Source: Proteles cristata cristata (taxonomy: Eukaryota; Chordata; Mammalia; Carnivora; Hyaenidae). Taken from it: a stretch of DNA of 64,000 nucleotides. A program made the translations under genes and the position numbers. Shown here piece after piece: positions 12,030 to 37,630 of this stretch. The notes under the pieces are model-generated. The model ran no database searches, was not told the origin of the DNA, and saw only the letters and a program-made list of their open reading frames with translations. Numbering within the stretch: position 1 is the stretch's first letter; the number at the start of each line of letters is the position of its first letter. The stretch lies in contig JAESUZ010003089.1 of the NCBI GenBank assembly GCA_017311185.1, positions 1 through 64,000 of the forward strand. The letters are read 5' to 3'.

Positions 12030-12628
12030 CTAGACCTCCTCCTCCACCTTCAGGATCATCCCTGAGAAGTCCTCCAGGCCCGGGTGGGAGCCCTGCGGGC
12101 TGCCCTGGGTGCCTCTGCTGGGCCCAGAGGCCACCCCGCCAGCAGGGGTGCCATCCAGGACCGTGGGTGAGGCTCCCCGGGCGGCGCAGGCCTCCACCAG
12201 CTTCCCGAGGGTCCGGTTGAGGGCCTCGACGCCGTCGGCCAGCCGCTGGCTCTGCTCGGCCAGGCGCTGCAGCAGCAGGTTCTGCTGGGCCATCAGCGCA
12301 CTCTGCTGCTGCGACCAGTGGGACAGCAGGGCGCCCTGTCGCCGATGGGAGTCCAGCAGCCGCTGCTCAAACTCGGACGCCTCTGCTGCGGGCCGCCCAG
12401 GGGGTGGGGGTGGCGCAGTGGAGGGTGGGGAGGGTCCAAGGGCCCCTGGGATTGCAGCTGCAGGGGGCGCCGCGGCTGGGGAGGCCGGGGAGGTCGGTGG
12501 GGAGGGTGAGGAGGCAGGTGCAGGGACAGCTCCTCGTAGGTCCAGGGGGTCAGGTTCGGGCAGGCTTGGCCCATCCAGTGTCCGCAAGGGTAGCCACAGG
12601 CAGCTGGGGGCCTCTTCTTCCTCGTCCG
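12030..12628 (-). CDS. Terminal coding exon of Myb/SANT-like gene: Pro/Ala linker and coiled coil
   Basis: Acceptor ctgtctccccctaccag|CG, phase 1 in, so the A ending the 19474-19932 exon plus CG gives Thr. The frame then runs DEEEEAPSC, a Pro/Ala/Ser-rich linker, then FEQRLLDSHRRQGALLSHWS and a Gln/Leu-rich helix (LMAQQNLLLQRLAEQSQRL, LNRTLGKLVEA) of about 65 residues. The protein ends DFSGMILKVEEEV with stop TAG at 12030-12032. N-terminal Myb/SANT plus C-terminal coiled coil is the layout of NAIF1 and of Harbinger Myb-like proteins, so a nuclear DNA-binding, self-associating protein is inferred. The TSNARE1 16114-16196 exon ends in phase 0 and cannot join this frame, while the Myb/SANT exon can. 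The exon pair totals about 351 residues without any upstream exon. No canonical AATAAA was seen on the minus strand in the 1.1 kb after the stop. Confidence 0.75.
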
Positions 12629-12754
12629 CTGGTAGGGGGAGACAGGAAATGTCAGCCTCCAGCAGCTATGACTGGGGCAATACCTCAGAGGGGCGGGGAG
12701 GTGACAGGTGGGGGGTGCTCTGCACATGGAGCCCCTTTGGTCTCCCGATGCCCC

Positions 12755-12835
12755 TCTGTGGGAGGCAGCAGCACCCATATGAGGAAACTGGGACTCAGAG
12801 GACGAGACTTCCTCTAGTAACACTTAAGTCCAAAC
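12755..12835 (-). repeat. MIR relic, antisense
   Basis: The plus-strand block CCATATGAGGAAACTGGGAC followed by TCAGAGGACGAGACTT is the reverse complement of the MIR core region (CTCAGTTTCCTCAT). It lies in the intron just before the terminal Myb/SANT-gene exon. Confidence 0.65.
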
Positions 12836-12924
12836 CTCAGCCTGGCAAAGCCTCGGTGCTCAGCCCCCATGCTGCCATTTGTCTACACTCCACCCAGCTG
12901 GCTGCCCTCTACCATCTAGTCGTC

Positions 12925-13935
12925 CAGCTGTTCATCTACGCTTACCACCCACCGATCTATCTGCCCATCAATTTTTTCATCCATCATCCATCTCCTTCCT
13001 TCATCTTCTTTCCTTATACTCATCCATCGTCCATCCATCCATCCATTTACCCACACCTCTGTTCACCCACCCACCCACCCTCCATCTACTCATCCATCTA
13101 CCCATGCCTGTCACTCATCCATCCATCCATCCATCCACCCACCCATTTACCCACACCTCTGTCCATGCGTTCATGCATCCATCCACTCATCCATCTACCC
13201 ATGCTTATCCACTCCATCCACCCATCCATCCCCCATCCACCCGTCCATCTGCGCATGCCCCTGTCCACCTAACCAGCTAGCCATCCATTTACCCACGTCT
13301 CCGTCCATCCATCCTTCCATTCACCTTCCATCCACCCACCCATTTCCCCTCACCTCTGTTTACCCATCCATCCATCCTCCAGCTACTCATCCATCTACCC
13401 ATGCCTGTCTACACATTCATCATCCATCCATCCATCCTCTATTGACCCATCAATTTACCCACCCCCCCGTCTACCCATCCATCATTCATCCTCCATCCAC
13501 CTATCCATTTACCCTCACCTCTGTCCAACTATCCATCCATCAATCTTCCTTCATTCACCCATCCATCATCCATTCACTCATCCATCTATCCACAGCTCTG
13601 TGCACCCATCCATCATCCATCCATCCTCCTTCTACCCATCTATCCATCCACGCCTCTGTCCATCCATCCATATTCATCCTCCACCCACGCATTCATTTAC
13701 CTATCTCTCTGTCCATCCATCAAGCTATGCCTCTGTTTATCCACCCATCACCAATCTATCTTCCATCCACCCATCCATTTACCCATGCCTCCATCCATCC
13801 ATCCATCCATCCATCCATCCATCCATCCATCCATCCACCTATCCATTTACCTATGGCTATTCACCTATCCATCCATCCACGCCTCCATCCATCCACCCTC
13901 CATCATCTACCCATCCATCCAGGCACCCGCCCAAC
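12925..13935 (+). repeat. (ATCC)n tetranucleotide array, about 1 kb
   Basis: Degenerate ATCC/ACCC tetranucleotide units on the plus strand, with the purest run at about 13790-13840. The array is interspersed with TTTACCCA-type longer-period units, indicating higher-order repetition of about 30-40 bp. Located in the intron between the two Myb/SANT-gene exons. Long His/Pro/Ser-rich frames here are not genes. Confidence 0.97.
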
Positions 13936-16113
13936 CTGTGGGTGCACTCCTCCAGCAAGTGGCTGTCCCAGGAGGGTGGGAGGGTGGACTTGAAGCAAGG
14001 CTTCCCCAGCACAGCACGAAAGCCCTGGACACGAGATCCTACAGCCTGGGCTCCAAAACCAGCTTTTCCTCCTGATACCTATGTGGCTTTGGGAAACACT
14101 TTTCTCTGGACCTTTAATCCTCAATCTGCATGTGAAGGGCCTGGCTGTGGGGATGACTAATCTTCCCTCGTCTGGATGTGGATGTTACACTGGCCAGCGC
14201 CCCTGGGAAACCCTGGACCTGAAACATGGGGCTGTGCCATGCCCTGTCTTGGTGGACGCTCCCATCCATCTGTCCAGTGGAGGTGAGTGGACAGACATTC
14301 CTACGTGGCAGCAGCCTTGGGCTGCATCGCCTCAGTCCGAGCCCCACTCACCTCCCCTAGAGCCCAGGGGCTCCTGCGTGGCCATGGCAATGGGGTGGTG
14401 GCAGCATCACCCCAGAGGACAGGGTCCAGTGAGCAACATGGGCAGGGGTAGGGAGTCTGAGCCTGATGAGGGTCCACGGACACGGGCGGCCACCAGGCCA
14501 CCTCCACCTCCTCCTGCAGCTCCTCCTCCTCACGTCACACCTTCCTTCCGTGTCCGTGGTCCTGGCTTCGGCAGGTCCTTCTGATCAGACAGCGCAGGGC
14601 GTTCAGGGCGGAAGCCGGTGGGCTGGCTTGCTGTAGCCCCAGGAAGCCTCGGCAGGAGCTGCTGCTTGGAGTCGTTCCCACCACGAGGTCCCGAGCTCCT
14701 GGCCAAGTCTGTTTTGCTTCATTTGCAGCCTGGACCTTCTACTCCGGGAGGTCCTGAGGACCCAGCCGGGGGGAGAGGTCCCAGTCGAGGGCCTGGCTGT
14801 CCTCAGTGTCCCAACTGGCAAGGGCGGTGGGCCGGGCGGTGAGCACCGAGTCGGGGCCGGCTCGCCTCTGCTCCTGCCTTGCAGACGAGCCCTTGGCACA
14901 GCCCGTTTCTTCTCCTGGCGCGGCAGTCACCAGCTCTCACGCGCGGCCAACTCTCAGGCGCCCTGACTTCAAGTCTGACAGGCGCTGACGGAGACTTCCC
15001 GGAGACCCCAGGGAACAAGAGCATCATCTGGCCACCTCTCCCGGGAGCCCTCGGCCCCACCCCTGCCCGCCATGGCCCCGCACAGGGGTCGTGCTCCAGC
15101 CTGTGTGTGGCGTCCCGAGCTTATGGGCAGCTCCTCCTTTGGCCTCTGAGCACAGTCTCATTTCTACCAAGACAATCCTACTTGGCCTTCAGGTCGGAGC
15201 TCAAGCCCCTGCAGCCCAGGGTCCTCCTCTCACCAGACTGGACCATCCACCCCTCCCTGCCCCTCCCTCAGGATGCCCGAGATGGCTGAGCGACTGAGCG
15301 ACGAGTGGAGGGCGGTTCCCCAGCCCTCCCCCACCCCCAGCCAGACCTAGGCCCACGCCCGCCTGGCCTGATCAGGTGCTCACGGGGTGGTCCCGTGTCA
15401 GCGTGCAGGCCCAGTGGCCGGTCCCCGAGGCTGTCCAAGCCCTGTCTCCAGCAAAGAAAGGCCTGATCTTTGTTCTCACTCCCTCTGAGCCAGCCAGCCA
15501 GTCCCAAGCCAAGTTCCGATGGCCCCAAGAAGGGAGGCTCCCTCCCAGCCTCCAGCCCAGGCCAAAGGCAGAGCAGAGACACACAGGCACCTAGACTGCA
15601 GATGCCAGAGCGGGAGGGCCAGAGGAGCCCTCTCCATGGCCGGTGCCCTCTAGGAAGGTGGCAGACACTGCCAGACACACCTTGCCCTTATGGGAAAGAG
15701 GCCACAGAGCTTTCCGTCGGGCTCCTTGGCCAGCGTACTCCTGGGAAGTGCCCACAGCAGTGAACCTCCTGGGCAGGCCCTGCTCACACTCTCGACCAAT
15801 CCCCTGCCCTCCAGCTTCCACAGGGCCAGCTGGGCAAAGGCCCTGGCCGCCTGCCTTTGCAGGGGTGCAGACAGTGGCTAGTGGTGCGCAGTGCCCTGGG
15901 GCAGGGGTGCAGACAGCGGGTGGTGGTGCGCGGCGCCCTGGGTGCAGACCCCGCCGTCCTGCCTCTCCCCTCCCGGACACCAGTCCGCCTTGACGCAGAG
16001 AAGACCCCGTGGGCGTGCTCCTCCCAGGAACAGGGCTGGGCCTGGGCTTCCCAGGGAGACAGGGGACCGAGGGGGCCACGAGCCAGCAGGGCCGTCCCCT
16101 CGAGCTGACTTAC
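13936..16113 (-). other. Intron sequence, no exon recognised
   Basis: GC-rich intron of both overlapping minus-strand genes. A weak L2-like block occurs near 15140-15265. A tandem duplication of about 41 bp (GGGGTGCAGACAG start) lies at 15861-15942. The phase-0 TSNARE1 membrane-anchor exon was not found here. Confidence 0.45.
15861..15950 (+). repeat. Two-copy tandem duplication, about 41-bp unit
   Basis: AGGGGTGCAGACAG... is repeated at 15861 and 15903, each continuing into TGGTGCGC and GCCCTGGG with a few differences, then the start of a third copy (GTGCAGACC). Confidence 0.8.
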
Positions 16114-16196
16114 TTGGTGCCGGCTGGCTCCAGCCAGGAGCTCGCTGGCCGCCTCTGTGTGCGAGGACGCAGCCTCAAGGCTGGCTTCAATACTAT
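16114..16196 (-). CDS. TSNARE1: TSNARE1 coding exon, second half of SNARE motif
   Basis: An 83-nt exon with acceptor gatttgcag|AT and donor CAA|gtaagt. It enters in phase 1 and leaves in phase 0. With the preceding G it encodes DSIEASLEAASSHTEAASEL then LAGASRHQ, the C-terminal half of the Qa-SNARE motif (the DSIEA block follows the zero layer). In the human protein one further exon supplies a short basic linker and the C-terminal transmembrane anchor. No phase-0 exon with such a hydrophobic tail could be found from here to base 1, so the anchor exon is either left of the window or lost. This exon is too short to appear as a long open frame and was found by reading the reverse complement. Confidence 0.95.
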
Positions 16197-21117
<4,921 letters not shown>

Positions 21118-21190
21118 CAATGGCATCTCCTTGCTCTGACACCACGGAAGCCAAATCTTTGATGATCTGATTTACATCCAACAAGTCACT
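21118..21190 (-). CDS. TSNARE1: TSNARE1 coding exon, first half of SNARE motif with central Gln
   Basis: A 73-nt exon with acceptor gtttccacag|AGT and donor ATTG|gtaggt, phase 0 in and phase 1 out. It encodes SDLLDVNQIIKDLASVVSEQ then GDAI. This is the N-terminal half of the Qa/syntaxin-type SNARE coiled coil, including the conserved LLDVNQIIKDLA and EQGD blocks. The ionic zero-layer glutamine (residue 20 of the exon) is intact, so this half-motif looks functional. The split codon G|AT is completed by the 16114-16196 exon to give Asp. A Myb/SANT exon of a different architecture lies in the intron between these two SNARE exons (19474-19932) and also accepts phase 1. Confidence 0.96.
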
Positions 21191-21579
21191 CTGTGGAAAC
21201 AAGGAGGCAGGTGTTAGGTGCAGTGAGCAAGCACATGGACATCAGGGCGCTGAGTGAAAGCCAAGAAAGCCCAAGGTCCCCCCCCCACCAAGTCAGAGAC
21301 AGGGCTGGGATCTCAATACTGTTTCCTGACTCCAAGGCCAAACCCCAAGGTCTCTGAGAGTCCCAGGGCTGTAAGCCCCTCACGGGGACAGAGGACCCCG
21401 GCTGGCTCTTGGAGGGCTGTAGTCGAGCACAGTCCGCACCTCCTACAGGCCCATCAGTGCTGTAGACGCCTTGTTGCCCAGACCTGCTTTGGGCTCCCTG
21501 ACAGAAGGATGGTCCCTTTCCCTCTGCACAGCCGCCACCCGGCACAAGCCAGCACGCAGGTGCTACTCAGTAAGTCCTG

Positions 21580-22695
21580 AAGCAGCAGGATGGATGGATG
21601 GATGGTTAGATGGATACACAGACGGATGAGTGGATGGCAGATGAATAATGGATAGACAGACAGATGGTAGATAGATGGATGCATGGATAGACAGTGGATG
21701 AGTGGGTAGGTGGATGGACAGTGGATGGGCGAATGAACAGATGGTGGATGGGATGGTGGATGGATGGTAGATGGATAGATGGATGGATGGATGGATGGGC
21801 GGATGGATGGTAGATGGATGGATGGTAGATGGATGGATGGCAGATGGATGGTAGAGGGATGGCAGATAGATGGATGATGGATGTTGGATAGATAGGTAAT
21901 GGATGGATAGAGAGTGGGTGGGTGGATGGATGGATGATGGGTGGATGGAGGTAGGTTGTGGATGGATGAATGGTAGATGGATGGATGGATGGATGGGTGG
22001 GTGGGTGGTGGATGGGTGGGTGGGTAGGTGGTGGATGGATGGAGGTGTAGAGTGGTGGATGGGTGGGTGGGTAGGTGGTGGATGGGTGGGTGGGTGGTGG
22101 ATGGATGGATGCATGGGTGGGTGGTGGATGGATGGATGGATGGGTGGATGGATGGGTGGGTTGTGGATGGATGAATGGTAGATGGATGGATGGATGGATG
22201 GATCGGTGGGTGGTGGATGGATGGGTGGATGGGCGAATGGATATGGGTGGGTGTATGGGTGGTGGATGGGTGGGTGGTGGATGGATGGGTGGTGGATGGA
22301 TGGATGGATGCGTGGGTGGTGGATGGATGGGTGAGTGGGTGGGTGGTGGATGGATGGATGGGTGGTGGATGGATGGATGGATGGGTGGGTGGTGGATGGA
22401 TGGGTGGATGGATGGATGGATGGGTAGATGGATGGGTGGGTGGGTGGTGGATGGATGGGTGGGTGGGTGGTGGATGGATGGGTGGGTGGGGATGGTGGAT
22501 GGATGGATGGATGGGTGGATGGATGGGTGGGTTGTGGATGGATGAATGGTGGATGGATGGATGGATGGATGGATGGATGGGTGGGTGGTGGGTGGATGGA
22601 TGGATGGATGGGTGGGTGGTGGATGGATGGATGGATGGGTGGGTGGTGGATGGATGGGTGGGTGGTGGATGGATGGATAGATGGGTGGCAGATGG
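21580..22695 (+). repeat. (GGAT)n tetranucleotide array, about 1.1 kb
   Basis: GGAT/GGTG tetranucleotide units on the plus strand, with higher-order units such as GGTGGATGGATGGGTGGGT recurring throughout the right half. It is the reverse complement in orientation of the array at 12925-13935. It sits about 390 bp upstream of the first SNARE exon in transcription order. Long Trp/Met/Asp/Gly-rich frames here are artefacts. Confidence 0.97.
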
Positions 22696-25600
22696 ACGGC
22701 AGTCCGACTGCTGCGGAAAGACTGAGTGACTTCATGAAGCTAGTGAACAAGATGAGGAGTAGCAATCTGGACGAGGAGGATGTGGGGTGCCCCGCTCAGC
22801 CATGCCTTGCATCCTCCATGCTCCCCAACTGTCTTAGCTCCATTTGCCAGGAAAGAAACAATGATGCTTGTGAAGGACACGGCCACACCACTCACGAGCC
22901 ACATGCTGGAGGCATGTCACACATCATCACTGTCATACCTGGCAGCACCCCAAGACCAGGTCACAACACTCATCTGACAGTAAACGCTGTGGGCACTCAA
23001 GAGGGTCCATGGCCTCCAGGGTCTCTCAGAGAGGACGGGCCTGGGACTGGCACCCATGCCCACTGGCTCCAAGGCCACGCTTTTTCTGAATGCCGTCCTG
23101 AAGGGAACAGCTCTTCCTCCAGGCAGCCAGGTGCCCCGGGCACGACCGTTCACCTCGGAGCCGGGCTTCCTCACCTATCACGTGAGCAAAACCAAAGCTT
23201 CCTCCTTGGGTGCCTGGCGTGAGGTCAGGATTGAGCCCCAGGCAGGGAAGGCTCCTCCAGGCCAGTGAGGGGGGGCGGGGGTGAGAACCCTGCCCAGGCC
23301 CACCCACTCTACTGCTCATCCCGGAATCCAGATCGATTTCCACAGGGATCATTTCACCCACTGCAAAATATTACAGGGAAATTCACTTTCTTTTTAGGAG
23401 TGTTCTGGGAAGTGAAGCAATTAGCATGATCTCAAAGCCACGTGTGCTCTCAGCTACAACTCGGGTACAGGTCTCACCATAGTGCGGGCAGACGGCCACC
23501 CTGCGGGAACGCGGCCTGTGGCCGGGAGGGTGGCAGCCAGTGTGGAGTCTGTGGGTCTTGGCGCTGGGGACTGCAGCAGGTGGGTGGATGCTGGGTGGCC
23601 TGGGTGAATGGGCCTGGGCCCATTTCTGGGGTCTCGGTCACACAGCCTCCCCTGAGAGAGGCCACTGGCTGGGGGTTGGGGCAACCTAGGCTCCATCCTA
23701 ACGTGGAGATGTCAAGGTCACAAGATAAAGGCTGTAGGCCCAGTGGGACCTCAGTCTGACTGCCTGCCGCTCAGATTCCCCGGTTCCCACCCCAACCCTG
23801 TCAGAGGCTGGGCACAGACCAGCCACACCCAACCCTGACCTTGCCACTGAGGCCTCTCACATGAGCCTGGCCCTGGATGCACTTGGACTTGGACTCTTGG
23901 GGGCCTCTCTAAGCTAACTCGGTCTCCCTTATTGGGTGTGAGCACGCCTTCTGGTACTCCCACTCTGCAGACAGGTCAGACAGGGAAACCAAGTCGCCAG
24001 CAGGTGGGGGGACTCTCCGGAGGGCGTGTGGCTGATAAATGCTGGAGCAGCAACACCTGACGCAGGTTAGCACCCACCTAGACGGCACCGTGGCAGTGAC
24101 ACAGGGAGGTCACCTGGTGCGGCCGCCTGCACAGCTGGGATCACTGTGCACGTATGGGGTCTCTTCCCACTGGCAGGGGCCACTGAGGGCCACCCCAGCC
24201 CTGCCTGGCCCACAGGGACACGGCCTTGGCAAAGGAGAGGGCGAAGAGGGACGCTGTGGAGCAGGGAACGGAGCCCGGGGCCCCCGCGGGGTCTGGCGGG
24301 GTAGCGGTGGCCGCAGTACTGTTGCTAGCACAGCGCCGACCCCAGTAACCTGGGACAGGCCCGGATGGAGCAGAGTCCCCAGTGCGGCCCACATCCTGGA
24401 CGTCGGGGGAGACCTGCCTTGAAGATGTGGCGGTCAAGGCCGTCTTCCCAAGTGCTGCAAACACACTTGTGCCATGGCTGCCGACAGGCCTTACCCACCT
24501 TCCCTGCCGCACCCCACTCCTCCCAGGCCGGGGCTCCTGCCACAAGGAGCCCTCCCGGCCCGGCATCTCAGGTGGGGGTGCCCACCCGGGTCCCTGCCCT
24601 CGCCCCCAGCCACGGCCGGGCCCACAGGTGGGGCTCTGACCGAGCGGCAGACAGAGCCACCTGGGCCTGCTGCCCGCTCCCGGCTGGCCCGGCGGACAGG
24701 CAACCCGCAGAGGCGGCATGTCTGCTGGCACGAGCGGAAGTCCTGGAGCCCTCGGTGCCCGGTGCGGCAGCATGGAGGAGGTGGCCTTATGTAGGTGACC
24801 CAGGCTGCACCATGCATCAAGGGCGCCGGCACCTCAGGGCTGCATGCCTGGGAGGTTCCCACTCACTGGCCCCTTGGTCGTCAAGGTCACCTGTCACACA
24901 CACCCTTTTTTCCAAATGCCCAGCACTCAGACTTCTGCCCCCCGCCTGCCCCCGAGCGCACAGCTCAGTTAACGCTGCAGGAGCAAGGCCGGCCCTTGTC
25001 CCCAGCAGACCGTCCTGAGGCTCTGCTTCACCCCCCAGACCCGTGACACATGATGCTCAAAGTGACGCACTCGGTGACGCGTAAACAGAACGTTATCCGT
25101 CCTGAGCAGCCGCTCAGCCTGGGCCCCGGGCAACAGTGACGCTGAGAACTGCGCCTTCCCCTCCCCTTCTGCGCTCTGGAAAATGCCCTCTGCAGAGAAC
25201 CCCTCCCGTGTGACTTAGACCCATTCCCCACATGGGACAGACTCAAGGACACCCCCTCGTTCACCTGCGACCAGGCCAGACCCACCCTGTGCAGAACACT
25301 CACGCCCCCGGCCTGTCAGGACGAAAGGCCTGGGAACCGAGCCCAGTTTGTCTCCCACCCAGGCCTGGACACCTGCTGACCCAGAACCCCCTCACCAGCC
25401 TCCACCAGACACAAGGGGACCCCCGCACCCCTGCTCTGGGGGTGTCTGCACATCCGAAGGCCCGTGTTCTCCTGACTGGAGAGAGCCCCTCATGACGATC
25501 CTTTGGACTAAAAACACTCCGTGCTCAACAAAGTAAGCGAGTCCTGTTGGGAAGGGACAAGGGGTGTGAGGGTGCCCCGAGGCCCCACGTGCTGCCGCCG

Positions 25601-25775
25601 GCCTCTGCCAGGGCTGAGGGCTGCGGGCACGGACGCGGGAGGGCAGGGACGCCATGAGGGGGCCGGGCTGACTGCCGGGCACCTGCGCAGGGCCAGCCTC
25701 AGGAGGTAAGCGGGACGCAGGCACCCACCCTGAGCAGCCGACAACACTACAGGGAGGGGCTGCGTCCTGATGGCT
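22696..25775 (-). other. TSNARE1 intron, no exon or clear repeat
   Basis: GC-rich intronic DNA. A degraded MIR-like block may lie near 23930-24030, but I would not name it firmly. Nothing coding is supported. Confidence 0.4.
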
Positions 25776-26235
25776 TCCCTGCAGGGCCCCCCAAACACAC
25801 GCCGTCCCCCTGCAGGGCCCCCCAACATATGCTGTCCCCCTGCAGGGCCCCCCATAGGCCGTCTCCCTGCAGAGTCCCCCCCACAGGCCAACCCCCTACA
25901 GGGCCCCCCCCACATGCCATCCCCCTGCAGGGACCCCCCCAACAGGCCATCCCCCTGCAGGGTCCCCACAGGCTGTCCCCCTGGAGAGCCTCCACACACA
26001 CAGGCTGTCCCCCTGCAGGGTCCCCCACAGGCCAACCCCTGCAGGGACCCCCAACAGGCCATCCCCTGCAGGGTCCCCACAGGCTGTCCCCTGGAGAGCC
26101 CCACACACACAGGCTGTCCCCTGCAGGGCCCCCATAGGCCGTCCCCCTGCAGAGCCCCCACACACAGGCCGAGCCCCTGCAGAGCCCCCACTACACAGGC
26201 CGACCCCCTGCAGGGCCCCCGCCACACCAGTCGTC
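25776..26235 (+). repeat. Minisatellite with CCCCCTGCAGGGCCCCCCA core
   Basis: Roughly 15 or more units of 25-35 bp. Each carries a CCCCTGCAG core (a PstI site and a 6-bp palindrome) followed by GGGCCCC/GAGCCCC, CACA and an AGGCCGTC/AGGCTGTC/AGGCCAAC variable end. The minus strand is open for 400 codons across it, with Gly/Cys/Trp-rich repeated peptides, judged artefactual. Confidence 0.93.
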
Positions 26236-27790
26236 CCCCCGTGCGCCTGGATCCGTGGCTCCTGCACAATGGCCCACAGGCGCTGGGACGTCCCAGCAGG
26301 GCAGGGCTTGTGTCCCATTCACCCCAGCGTCCAGAGGCTGTTTGCAGAATGGATGGGGTCACAGGACCAGGGGGGCTCTGGGGACAGAGCCCCCATGTGC
26401 TAGGAGAGGGGGGCCCACGAGAGGAAGCAAAGACGGGCAGCCCCGGCGGCGGCGGGAGGCAGCACGCAGAAAGGGAACATCTGGGCGCAGGCAAGTGACA
26501 CCGACAAGTGTCCCTCCAGTCCCTGTACGGGGCGCCCGGGCAGGCCTCACTCAGCTCCCGGAGGAGGACGCCAAGGGCAGGTGGGCCCAGCTCCCAGGCA
26601 GGCCCAGGGGGCACGCCGGGGACTGGATCCCACCAGGAGGGGGTGGGGGCCGCAGGCAGGCCCAGCTCGGGGCCCAGCTGCTCACGGCCTGAAGGAAGGT
26701 GGGCTTGCACCGTGGGGGGCCCGGAAGCCCCCAGAGCCGCCTGGGGCCAGCGCCCGCCAGGGACGTCAGGCGGCAGCGGTGCAGTGCGCGAGGGCGGCAG
26801 GCGCTGGGAGCCGTGCGCCTGGCGTGGGCACCCGAAAGCGGGAGAGTGGGCGACGGAGAGACTCGAAACACCTCAACTTAGTAAATGTTTAAATCATGCC
26901 GTTATTTTCCTGATTGCTTCTAAAACTAGAGCTCATTAAAAGCTCTCACGGAATCTTCTTTTTTGCTGGCGCCACGGAATAACAACCTTGCACGGGATGT
27001 AACAAAACCTTGATAAGTGTGTGCGTGCGTGCGCACGCACCTGTGTGTTCCCTTCACTTTTAAGAGCGAAAAGAAAGAAAATACCCCTGTGCTTTTTCTA
27101 TTACACGATCTCTTATAATTAGATTCTTGGCAACCATCCGCCTATGAACACAACTGTTCCGGTTAATGGAACAGCCAAACTTTACTGATTTATTCCCATA
27201 TTTATAGGTATCAGCCACGTCACCCCTCCCCGCCCCCCGCCTTCTGGCTGCACAGTGCCACCTTCGGGGGGTGGGGCCCACGCTCTGCCTCACGCCCGGC
27301 CCCCTCCCTCCCAGCCCTTCCAGGCAGCCATGGCAACAGAGCAGCTGGTTGCTGGGTCAGGTGACGGGCGGCTCCAGAGGGGGCGGGAGCGCCGGTCCTC
27401 ACAGGGGAGACTGGGTAAGGTGGGCATGCATGGTGGGGGGCCAAGACGGCTGCCCGGCCCGGCGGGCTGCCCAGGCCAGGAGCAGACAGACCCCAGGGCT
27501 CCAGCTCAGTCAGCCAAACCAGCGCCTGGCAAGCCTGCCACATGCTGGCGACGGCTAGGGGCACGTGCCCGTCTCCTTGACCTCCCGCCACCCCGGAGAC
27601 GAGGTACTGCCCTCCCTCGAGACGGGAAGAGCCAGCCTCAACCAGGATTCGGTGGCTGTGGGCAGGCAGAGCTGGGGCTCACGGGCTGGCTCCTTCCACT
27701 CCTGGCACCTGGGCCCTCACCCCCTGCCCCCCGGTGACCGCCTGCATCCTTCCCATCTGGGAGAGAGGCCGAGAGGCAGGGGGCACACGC
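26236..27790 (-). other. TSNARE1 intron, unclassified
   Basis: GC-rich to about 26870, then an AT-rich island (26870-27210) with a short GTGCGTGCGTGCGCACGCAC alternating stretch at 27020. The AT-rich part is probably an old L1 or DNA-transposon relic but is not identifiable by eye. Confidence 0.4.
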
Positions 27791-27799
27791 TGCAGCCAG

Positions 27800-27990
27800 C
27801 CAGCACAGCCCCACTCCTGAGTCAGGCAGCTTGGGCTCGAAGCCCTGCTCTGCCACACACGAGCTGCATGGCCAGGCCAAGTGACGTGGCTTCTCTAAGC
27901 CTCCGCTCCGTCTCTGGTAAAACTGGATCACTCTCACGGAGCTCTTGTGGGGGCTGATAAAATGATGCATATAAATAAAGACAACAGAGC
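27800..27990 (+). repeat. MIR element, sense
   Basis: Near full-length MIR: the GGCTCGAAGCCCTGCTCTGC block, a CACGAGCTGCATGGCC region matching the MIR core, TTCTCTAAGCCTC, then a CTCTGGTAAAACTGG tail and TGATAAAATGATGCATATAA. The order and spacing fit the MIR consensus. Confidence 0.85.
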
Positions 27991-28029
27991 CCTCTTATTA
28001 AGTCACAGATACGCTGTGGAGTCCCAACA

Positions 28030-28315
28030 TTTAAAACTTACTCATCCATCCACCTCCCATCCATCCATCTACGCATTCCCCCAACGACCCATCCATCCAC
28101 CTACACACCATCCATCTGTCCGTCCATCTATCCATCCATCTCTCCATTCACCCCCCATCCATCTATCTACCCGTTCTTCCAACACCCCCGACAACCCATC
28201 CATCCATCTACCCCCTATCCATCCGTCCGTCCATCCGTCCGTCCGTCCATCCACTCACCCGTCCACCCACTATCCATCCGTCCGTCCCTCCACCCCTCAT
28301 CCATCCCTCATCTAT
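28030..28315 (+). repeat. (ATCC)n / (GTCC)n tetranucleotide array
   Basis: About 285 bp of CATC, CGTC and CCAC-type tetranucleotides, including a GTCCGTCC sub-array near 28225. Third such array in the window, in the same orientation as the one at 12925-13935. Confidence 0.95.

Positions 28316-37630
<9,315 letters not shown>

Noticed and set aside
12109..13993. Plus-strand frames of 180-390 codons rich in His, Pro, Ser
   Set aside because: Translations of the ATCC array; the 5' part is the antisense of the Myb-gene terminal exon.
21563..22765. 400-codon minus-strand His/Pro-rich frame and several plus-strand Trp/Gly-rich frames
   Set aside because: They are translations of the GGAT tetranucleotide array.
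25508..26710. 400-codon minus-strand Gly/Cys-rich repeated frame
   Set aside because: It follows the CTGCAG minisatellite unit and has no conserved motif.
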